From Adiantum capillus-veneris (taxonomy: Eukaryota; Streptophyta; Polypodiopsida; Polypodiales; Pteridaceae), in the NCBI GenBank assembly GCA_014529385.2, contig CM043963.1, positions 104,574,912 to 104,638,911 of the forward strand: a stretch of 64,000 nt of DNA. Direction: 5' to 3'. The translations under genes and the position numbers were made by a program. A model generated the notes under the pieces. The model was not told where the DNA came from. It saw only the letters and a program-made list of their open reading frames with translations, and made no database searches. This document shows, in pieces, positions 56,354 to 64,000 of this stretch (within the stretch, counting starts at the first letter, position 1; every line of letters starts with the position of its first letter).

Positions 56354-59300
56354 ATGGCTGACAATAATCAAGAGAGTAGAATGAACATTGATAGCTTTGA
56401 CTTTGCACATGAAGGTGCTAATGATGATGCTCCCATGTTTGTGAATTATCTTGTGACTAGGTTGCAACAAGCTATGGGCAACCCTACCTTGCAAGCCGAA
56501 GTTACTCAACAACTTCGTGCCTATGGAATTTCCCTTCCTCTCCAAGAGGAGAGAGAGCTTAGGAGGCCTCTTGAAGAGACCCCCAAAAGAAGACTCTCTC
56601 CCATTCGAGAGGAGGAATCCAAAGAGAAAGAAAGCAATGAAAGTCTAAGTTCTTCTGAAGATGTGGCTCCACGAAGAAGGCGGTCTAGACGATCGCCTAC
56701 TCCTCCCAAGAGGAAAAGAGCAACCCATAGTCCTTCTTCTCATCACTCTCAAAGGCAAGAGAGGAAACAAAGGAAGAAAAGGGCTAGGAAGAGGTCACCC
56801 TCTTCTCCTTCTTCTTCACCTTCCTTCTCTTCCGATGAAAGTTATGGCTATTCTCCTAGAGAATACAAGAGGGGAGGACATCGCAAATCATTTCCTGCAT
56901 GGCGAAGGTCACAAAAGCTAAAGAAGTTCAAGAAGGGAGGAAAGAGTATCTCTTTTCTCACCTACGATGGCACCTTTGGTGCTACCGACAAAGTGTTGGC
57001 CTTCATCCAGCAATTTGATGCGGCCTTTGGGGACGAGGTCTTCACAGAGTCCTCCAAGCTACGCCATGTAGCTATGCACTTCCAAAAATCAGCTCGTCAA
57101 TGGTGGGCTAGCCTTCGTGGCAATGGAGAAGCCCCAAAGACATGGAGAACTCTACGAGTTTCCATCATGAAGCAATTTCTTCCAAGCGATACTAAAGATA
57201 AAGTTCTTACCGAATGGCGCGGCTTGAAGCTCCTGTCTCATGAGTCTATCAACAAGTATGTAGATAAGTTTTGGGATTTACATCTCAAAGCTACTGTCTT
57301 TCAAAAGATAGACTTTGCCGAGCAAAGACAGCAATTCTGTGCGGGATTACCTGAAGAGATGGCCGAATATATCAACTCTCAAAGGCCCGGTACTATTACC
57401 GAAGTAATCCACCACACCATGGTTGCTTCACGCATCAATTTCCATCAAGGTTCTAGACGTAATGTCAAGCCCATGGAAAACAAAGATAAAAATGATGCAA
57501 AGGGGAAATCCAATGCTCAAAATAATTCCCAAGGCACTTCCAACAACAACAACAACAACAACAATCGGTCCAAGGGGAAGGGAGTTTACAAAGGTAAAAA
57601 CAAACTCTCTCCTGAAGAGCTTGAAGCTTTTCGCAAGGACCATAAGTGTTTCAAGTGTGGGGAGCAAGGACATGGCTATCGTTCTTGCCCCAAGAAGAAT
57701 ACTTGCAATGAGACTCCTAGGGCTTCCACCATCGAAGCTCCAAAAGAGGATGCTCATTGCAAAGGATCATCACTCTCCTATGCTTGGGGAAAGGTAAGAG
57801 AGCATGATGCCTTCATCTTGTTTGACCCTGGCTCTACTCTCAACTACATATCAATAGAGTTGGCCACCAAGTTGGGCATTCAAGCTTTTGAGATGGGAGA
57901 TATAGTAACAGCTGATGCAGCTTTCAAGGGACAACAAGCCTCCGTTACTCCCTTGATTGGGAAGTTGAGGCTTCATGTCCAAAGCTATGTCGACAAAGAA
58001 GACTTCTTCATCTCTCCCCTCCAACATCAGGATGTTATCCTAGGGGCACCATGGTTTGATCGCATGGCTGCCAACATGAAGTTCCCTGAAAGGAGAATTT
58101 ACTTCACCTACAGGGGAAAGAACATGTATATAGATGCTAGTGAGCGTGGTCGCACTATTCCACTTGTAAATCCTCTTTCTTTTGATAAATCAATGAAGAG
58201 CTCAGTTTCTGCGTACATGATTTATGTCAAAGAGTTTCTAAAAGCTAATAATGTTTCATCAAATGAAAATGATAGGAATCAAGAAGAGTTAGACTTGTCT
58301 ACTTTTCTAAAAGGATTCCAAGATGTGTTCATCGATGATATCCCTATGGACCTACCTCCAAAACGAGGGGATGATGACCATCGTATTGAGCTCCTTCCAG
58401 GAAGCTCACTGCCTAACAAACCTCCTTATCGAGTCTCACAAGCTCAACAAGAGGAGATCATGAGGCAAGTACAAGAGCTGGTAGACAAACGGATGGTGAG
58501 GCCTAGTTCCTCTCCCTTTTGTTCTCCAGTCCTTCTAGTGCAAAAGAAAGATGGTACATACCGTATGTGTGTGGACTATCGAGCACTAAACCATATCACT
58601 ATCAAAAACAGATTTCCCGTACCTCGGGTAGAAGATCTGTTTGATAAGCTACAAGGCTCTACCTACTTCAGTAGGATTGACCGTAAGAGTGGCTATCATC
58701 AAATAAGGATAGTGGATGAGGATATCTTAAAGACCGCGTTTCGCAAAACATTTGGTCTTTATGAATATCTAGTCATGCCTTTTGGCTTGACTAATGCACC
58801 AGCTACGTTCAATCGTTTGATGGAGAAAATTTTTAGACCATATCAAAAATTCACTGGAGTGTTCTTCGATGATATCATCATCTACTCCAAGTCTTTGGAG
58901 GAACATAAGCAACATCTCCAAGTGATTTTTCAAGCCTTGAGGGAGAACAAACTTTTTCTCAACCAAAAGAAAAGTGAATTCTTCCTTCAAGAGATTCAAT
59001 ATCTAGGCCATATTATCTCTCACGATGGTATTCGTATGGATCCATCAAAGTTAGAGGTAATAAAATCATGGCCTAACCCAAGGAATCTACATGAGCTAAG
59101 AAGCTTTATTGGTATGTGTGCATACTATAGACGCTTCATAGCAAAATTCTCTGAAGTAGCAGGACCACTACACGACTTAACCAAAAAGAACGTTAAGTTT
59201 GTATGGACTGCTAAGGAGCAAAATGCTTTTGAAAAACTCAAAGAGAAGCTTACTTCCCAACCAGTCCTCGTGCTTCCGGATCTCTCAAAGCCATTTGAGG

Positions 59301-61141
59301 TCCAATGTGATGCTTGTGGTGATTGCCTTGGAGCGGTTTTGCTTCAAGAAGGGCATGCCATAGCATATGAGAGCCGAAGGCTCAATGGTGATGAACGAGT
59401 CTTGGGCATTTATGAGAAAGAGCTTTTAGCTGTCCTACATGCCCTAGACACATGGAAGCACTACCTATTGGGGACTCCATTTATCCTACGAACCGACCAC
59501 CAAAGTCTCAAGTATTTCATGACGCAAACCAAGCTTTCCGACAAACAAATGAGGTGGGCAAATTTTCTTTCGCAATTTAATTTCCATATTGCTCACATAG
59601 CTGGTAAGCACAATCAAGTTGCCGATGCACTTTCACGACGACCAAAAGTTAATGCGGTGTCTATAGCTACTCACAATGATCTATCCTCTATGATAGATGA
59701 GTATGCTACTGACCCTGACTTTAGAGACATAATGTCAGCCCTTGCTTTGGGGAAGAAAGAGGAACCATTCACCTTGCAGGATGGTTATCTTCTCCACGGC
59801 AATAGGCTATGTGTTACCCATTCCCTTCGTGAAAAGGTTATGTATGAATCCCATGCTCCCCCATATGCAGGGCATAGAGGTATTCAACCTACTCTCCGAG
59901 GAGTAGAGACGTATTTCTATTGGCCTACCATGAAAGTGGACATACAAGAGTATGTTTCAAAATGTGTAGTATGCCAAAAGACCAAGTATGATAGAGGGAA
60001 GCAACCTGGATTACTCCAGCCATTGCCTATTCCAAATTCACCATGGGAGAGTATATCCATGGATTTCATCTTTGGATTACCCAAGTCTATCCATGGGAAT
60101 ACAGGAATATGGACAATAGTCGACAGGTTTAGCAAGCAAGCACATTTTATTCCTGTCAAAAAGACTATTAAGGCACATCAAATGGCAACTCTCTTCATAT
60201 CTCAGATTTTCAAACACCATGGATTACCCACATCCATCGTGTCAGATAGAGATCCTAGAATGACCAGTAATTTCTGGAAAGGTCTCTTTGAAAATCTAGG
60301 AACAAGATTGAATTTCTCTTCAGCCTATCCCCCACAAACGGATGGCCAAAGTGAGATAGCCAATCTTACGATACTCGATCTACTCAAGACTTATGTTACC
60401 GAAGTAGATCAACGCTCACAATGGGAAAAGTATTTACCGCTAGTAGAGTATGCCTACAATAATACTGTACATACTTCTACGGGCAAAGCACCTTTCGAGA
60501 TCATAGAAGGAAGACCTAAAAGTCCCTTGCTACTGAAAGTACATGGGAAGATCTTCGCCGCCGATGAGTATAGCCGTGACCTACAAGAATCTTTTCAAAA
60601 GATTAGGGAGGCTATAGCCATCTCTCAACAAAGGCAAAAAGCTGCTGCTGATAAGCACAGAAGAGCCTTAATGTTCAAAGAAAATGATTGGGTCTTACTC
60701 AAGTTTCCTAAGGCTCGATTAAGGCAAAAGACGGGCAAAAATCCTACGGGCCATCAAAAGTATTATGCTAAACTAGCAAAAAGATACTATGGTCCTTTCC
60801 AAATCTTGAAGCCTATCAATGAGACGGCTTATCAACTCAAGTTGCCCAACCATTGGCTTATACACAATGCCTTTCATGTAAGCTTACTTAAGCCCTACAA
60901 AGGAGAGCCACCAATTGAACCAATTATTGAAGACCCTCCCGAAGTTGAAGACCAAGAAGAGGTGCTACAACCCGAAGCTATCCTTCGGCATGAAGACAAG
61001 GTACTACGACATGGTAAGATTATCCGACGGTATCTTATTAAGTTCAAAAATTATCCTTTTGAAGATGCTAAATGGATGCAAGGAGTACAACTTAAGGATA
61101 GTATGAACCTTGTCAATGCTTACAATGCTACATTAGAGTAA
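56354..61141 (+). CDS. Gag-Pol polyprotein with C-terminal chromodomain
   Basis: 1595 codons; ATG in a good context (AACATGGC). Order: acidic N-terminus; Arg/Ser-rich basic stretch at about 95-190; Gag core at about 205-375 (FIQQFDAAFGDEVF, SARQWWASLRGN); zinc knuckle CFKCGEQGHGYRSC at 432-445; protease with D-P-G-S-T at 491-495; RT with Asp 776 (RIDRKSGYHQI) and F-F-D-D (Asp 839 and 840); RNase H with Asp 986, Glu 1023 and Asp 1048. The integrase zinc domain is H..H..C-x2-C (CVVCQK). The D-D-35-E residues are 1237, 1298 and 1334. A chromodomain lies at about 1540-1585 (RRYLIKFKNYPFEDAKWM). The chromodomain would steer integration to marked nucleosomes. There is one ORF with no gag/pol frameshift, so protein ratios must be set another way. 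Confidence 0.97.
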   Translation: MADNNQESRMNIDSFDFAHEGANDDAPMFVNYLVTRLQQAMGNPTLQAEVTQQLRAYGISLPLQEERELRRPLEETPKRRLSPIREEESKEKESNESLSSSEDVAPRRRRSRRSPTPPKRKRATHSPSSHHSQRQERKQRKKRARKRSPSSPSSSPSFSSDESYGYSPREYKRGGHRKSFPAWRRSQKLKKFKKGGKSISFLTYDGTFGATDKVLAFIQQFDAAFGDEVFTESSKLRHVAMHFQKSARQWWASLRGNGEAPKTWRTLRVSIMKQFLPSDTKDKVLTEWRGLKLLSHESINKYVDKFWDLHLKATVFQKIDFAEQRQQFCAGLPEEMAEYINSQRPGTITEVIHHTMVASRINFHQGSRRNVKPMENKDKNDAKGKSNAQNNSQGTSNNNNNNNNRSKGKGVYKGKNKLSPEELEAFRKDHKCFKCGEQGHGYRSCPKKNTCNETPRASTIEAPKEDAHCKGSSLSYAWGKVREHDAFILFDPGSTLNYISIELATKLGIQAFEMGDIVTADAAFKGQQASVTPLIGKLRLHVQSYVDKEDFFISPLQHQDVILGAPWFDRMAANMKFPERRIYFTYRGKNMYIDASERGRTIPLVNPLSFDKSMKSSVSAYMIYVKEFLKANNVSSNENDRNQEELDLSTFLKGFQDVFIDDIPMDLPPKRGDDDHRIELLPGSSLPNKPPYRVSQAQQEEIMRQVQELVDKRMVRPSSSPFCSPVLLVQKKDGTYRMCVDYRALNHITIKNRFPVPRVEDLFDKLQGSTYFSRIDRKSGYHQIRIVDEDILKTAFRKTFGLYEYLVMPFGLTNAPATFNRLMEKIFRPYQKFTGVFFDDIIIYSKSLEEHKQHLQVIFQALRENKLFLNQKKSEFFLQEIQYLGHIISHDGIRMDPSKLEVIKSWPNPRNLHELRSFIGMCAYYRRFIAKFSEVAGPLHDLTKKNVKFVWTAKEQNAFEKLKEKLTSQPVLVLPDLSKPFEVQCDACGDCLGAVLLQEGHAIAYESRRLNGDERVLGIYEKELLAVLHALDTWKHYLLGTPFILRTDHQSLKYFMTQTKLSDKQMRWANFLSQFNFHIAHIAGKHNQVADALSRRPKVNAVSIATHNDLSSMIDEYATDPDFRDIMSALALGKKEEPFTLQDGYLLHGNRLCVTHSLREKVMYESHAPPYAGHRGIQPTLRGVETYFYWPTMKVDIQEYVSKCVVCQKTKYDRGKQPGLLQPLPIPNSPWESISMDFIFGLPKSIHGNTGIWTIVDRFSKQAHFIPVKKTIKAHQMATLFISQIFKHHGLPTSIVSDRDPRMTSNFWKGLFENLGTRLNFSSAYPPQTDGQSEIANLTILDLLKTYVTEVDQRSQWEKYLPLVEYAYNNTVHTSTGKAPFEIIEGRPKSPLLLKVHGKIFAADEYSRDLQESFQKIREAIAISQQRQKAAADKHRRALMFKENDWVLLKFPKARLRQKTGKNPTGHQKYYAKLAKRYYGPFQILKPINETAYQLKLPNHWLIHNAFHVSLLKPYKGEPPIEPIIEDPPEVEDQEEVLQPEAILRHEDKVLRHGKIIRRYLIKFKNYPFEDAKWMQGVQLKDSMNLVNAYNATLE

Positions 61142-61487
61142 GCAAATGTACAAATTTCTTTTAAATAACTCATGTTTTTGTCTTATATGACTAGTCCTCT
61201 TTTTAATTGTGCACAAATTTAACTAGTATGCATGCTTAGAATCATGTTTGTGATGACGACGTCTCTCAAACACCAAGTAGAATTTGTCACTCTACTTTGG
61301 GAGAATCAAATGGACTAAAGAGCAGACATGCTTGCGGCAGCTATGTCTCCCAAGCACCAAATGGATTAGTCATCCATCTTGGAAAGATGTCGTAGGGTAA
61401 AAAGGGATCCTTTACCCGCTAAGTACGATTGACTAATGACTAAGACTTTATCTCTTCTACCTCATAGTCGAGGACGACTATGATTTC
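61142..61487 (+). other. 3' UTR of the chromovirus
   Basis: 346 bp without a frame. It ends with the CGAGGACGACTATG word that commonly precedes the polypurine tract in plant Ty3/gypsy elements. Confidence 0.85.
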
Positions 61488-61500
61488 AAGAGAGAGGTAA
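61488..61500 (+). promoter_or_regulatory. Polypurine tract of the chromovirus
   Basis: AAGAGAGAGGTAA immediately before the LTR TG. It is less pure than usual (one T near the end). Confidence 0.8.
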
Positions 61501-63125
61501 TGTCATAAAATCTAATATCTAACTAACCCAAATGATTTTCTCATATTAAATTGATCACTTAATGTGGGAGAATAAACGGGAACAAGTGTTAAGATATAGG
61601 TATGTGCTTATAGATCTATCTCAACACGGGGCCAATGGTAATGGGGCCCAAAAGGGAGATGGTCTATCAAAGAGCAAGGCTAACCAATGGAGCATAAGAC
61701 CTTAGGGTTAGCTTCATTGAAGACCTCCAATAAATGTGTGTAAAAGTCCTTTGACCTTAAGTAAGCTAGGGCTGAGCTTGAGGTGGGAACCCGGCCCAAG
61801 CTCGAGGTGCTTGTCCTGCTTGAGGTGCTTGTCATGCTTGAGGTGTTTTTCATGCTTGAGGTGCTTGATTAAGATGCTTGAGGTGCTTGACTGGCTCCAT
61901 GCTTGAGGTGCTTGACTTGCTGCATGATTAAAGTACTTGAGGTGCCTTGAGAAGCTTGCCTGAGATGCTTGTGGGAACACCCCCTAGTTCAAGTGCTTTG
62001 TCATGCTTGATGAGTAAGGTGCTTGATCACCTAAAAGTCAAAAGCATTCCTACAAGAGGAGGGGCGAGCCATTTTCCTAGGGGCTAGAGAGAGAACACCC
62101 ACTCACACACACAAGGGAAGCCCAACTTGAAGAGGCAGCAAGGACACATGTCAGGCCCCTACCCATGTTACCTTCATGTGTTGCTTGAAGCCTATTGGCT
62201 AGGCTTCAAAGGGGTCCAATGATAAATTACATGAATTATCTAATTGTTTTAGCATTTATCAAGTCCTCTCTCTCAAAGGGGAAAGGGGGACACTTGTCCC
62301 AAGGCTACCCATGTTGCTTGTAATGGCTCCTGCTTGTGATTGGCTAGGCCTGGAGGGGTCCAATGAGCTTCAGGCATGAGCTACAAGGGGGGGTCGACCC
62401 AAGCAAGCTAGGGGGGTGCCTAGGGGGTATACTCACCCACACACACTCACAAGCACTCTCATTGTGTGATATGCAAAGTGCAAGAGCTCCCTCTCCAAGC
62501 AAGTAGAGGTTGAGAGCCTACACCAACACTCTTGGCTATGGAGTGCAAATCCAACCAAGAGCCATGCTTCAATGCTTAAGCTTGCCATCTCCTTCTTCTT
62601 CATTACTATGCTATTATGTATGCTAGCAACAAGAGTATGATAAGTGAGGAACTAATTCTTTCTCCTACGAAATGTTTCTTCTTCCTCTTCCCTACCCTCA
62701 TTCCCTGCTAGCTCTCTCCACCTTCGAAGGTGTTTGAGGTCTTGGGACTGAGGCTTGGGATAGTTAAAGCTTTCTTCAAGTTTATGTTATGTTTGTGGTG
62801 CATGAAGCCTTCCATCTTCATGGCATCACCTAGGTCACAAGGAACACAAAGACTGTATTGTAACAAGTCTCTCTTTAAGGGAGAAATCATAATACAAATG
62901 CCTATTGGAGGGGGGACCGGCTCCACATAAATCCGGTCCTCAATTGTTGTCATGTTCTCTAAACTCTCTCTCTTGCAAAAGTATTGTCTATGCCAAGTTA
63001 ACTAATTGCTATGATTATGTTGCTATCTTCAATTATGTCTACCCGCTATGCTCACAAAATCATTTCTTGAAAGTACTCTCATTAAATTCCGCTATTCTCA
63101 AATTGAATAGGCAAATTCCATTACA
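61501..63125 (+). repeat. 3' LTR of the chromovirus
   Basis: 1625 bp, colinear with 54314-55938 at a constant offset of 7187. Confidence 0.98.
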
Positions 63126-63130
63126 AAACT
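63126..63130. repeat. Target site duplication AAACT, right copy
   Basis: Matches 54309-54313. Confidence 0.95.
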
Positions 63131-64000
63131 CGACCGGAATCACCTCACAAAGTCATACATATGAGCATACCCGCTCTTGCCGGAGTACCACTCAACGGCA
63201 CCTCAAATGACATACATGTGAGTGATGATTGCTACCAAAATACCTTTCAATCGATGAGCAAATGTCTGCAAGATAACTATAGCAACATTTCGCAAAACCT
63301 TGCAAGATCTGTCGCTATGCGCAATACGAAATACGGCACACAAGGGCATACACAAGTGACTCCAAACTCCAACCAAATGATGACTGAAAATCACCTGTCA
63401 AAGTGGGAGTAAACTCAACCACTAAACTGTCAAAGAGCAACCTACAGATACGTAGAAGCTATGGCGAGAACCTGGATAAAATCCAACAAAGTTTCTTCTA
63501 TAAATTGAGCCAAATCTCAAATAATCTCAGCCATAAACAAATACACAAATCCATATATGGCATACATAAACCGCCAAGACCATGGCAACATAGCTCACTC
63601 TCGCATGAGTGGCTCTCTGGAATAATGCATATCCAAAAACCTGTGTACACCTATGAATTTTCTGGTTGTTGCAAAAAATACTCCGTTTGTGTGAGATATA
63701 CCAAAAACAGTGTTTTTGGGACCCGAAAGTGCACAAATAAACCTGCTGCTGTACCTACTGTAATTCAAAGCAGAATTTCAGCAAATAGACATCACCATTG
63801 CGTCCGGAGCGTGCCAAAACCCTGACCTAGACTCCTGGATCATGTAGATCTGACTCTGTATGACGGAGCTACGCAAAAAACTGCGTTTTAGAGCCCGAAA
63901 ATGGCAAAAACGAGCTACACACAGTCTTGAACCTGCTCCTGCTCCACTCTGCGTGATGCAATGTCCTCTCAATGCAAGCTCCAACACAAGAGCTCTGCCA
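63131..64000 (-). other. Leader of the copia element, part right of the insertion
   Basis: Continuation of 54058-54308 across the insertion. It is non-coding, and short frames have no homology. The 5' LTR and primer site of the copia element are expected further right, beyond the window. Confidence 0.55.

Larger units (their letters stand above)
54314..63125 (+). mobile_element. Complete Ty3/gypsy chromovirus, very recent insertion
   Basis: 8812 bp: 5' LTR, Met-type primer site, 402-bp leader, one Gag-Pol ORF, 3' UTR, polypurine tract and 3' LTR, bounded by AAACT duplications. The LTRs differ at four single bases in 1625 (54440/61627, 54585/61772, 54873/62060, 54884/62071), with no indels. 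The ORF has no stop or frameshift. It inserted into the leader of a minus-strand copia element. An old, decayed relative lies at 1-2443. All visible parts needed for retrotransposition are present. Confidence 0.98.

Overview
The window looks like intergenic chromatin from a large, repeat-rich land-plant nuclear genome. The evidence is a plant-type chromovirus with an initiator-methionine tRNA primer site, several Ty1/copia and Ty3/gypsy families in all stages of decay, a nearly intact APE-type LINE, very long (GA)n and (CA)n microsatellites, and no recognisable intact host gene. The species cannot be read from the sequence.

Layout. 1-2443: truncated, decayed minus-strand copy of the chromovirus family that is intact at 54-63 kb. 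2444-5000: no recognised gene. 5070-8235: dead minus-strand Ty3/gypsy pol. 8271-14340: Ty1/copia fragments in both orientations, interrupted at 8492-11914 by an LTR-bounded insertion (5-bp target duplication CACAA) that carries a LINE fragment. 14560-16375: unrecognised degenerate coding sequence. 16535-17905, 19440-20836 and 26028-26845: three arrays of a short DNA dyad (7-bp arms around a variable central dinucleotide). These are the most unusual feature here. Between arrays 1 and 2 lie two exon-like reading frames. Between arrays 2 and 3 lie a compound microsatellite zone and a long minus-strand frame joining a retroviral-type Gag to a segment with a membrane span. Next to array 3 is a frameshifted ORF with a possible helix-turn-helix. 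28270-31619: a copia family split into two oppositely oriented halves. 32456-35545: pieces of further LTR elements. 35546-40315: an almost complete LINE flanked on both sides by (GA)n. 42090-51150: a 9-kb minus-strand LTR element encoding only Gag/protease remnants. 51873-64000: a deleted copia element (minus) split by a complete, very young Ty3/gypsy chromovirus at 54314-63125 (two 1625-bp LTRs differing at 4 sites, target duplication AAACT, one uninterrupted 1595-codon Gag-Pol).

How it fits together. Most of the window is a nested record of insertions: chromovirus into copia, LINE into a (GA)n tract, LTR element into copia. Only the 54-63 kb chromovirus has an intact protein set. The LINE is close to intact. 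The dyad arrays do not match a repeat class known to me. Array 1 and array 3 carry the asymmetric centre mainly in opposite orientations (GT versus AC), so a foldback-like or subterminal-repeat DNA element spanning about 16.5-26.9 kb is a testable hypothesis, not a demonstrated one.
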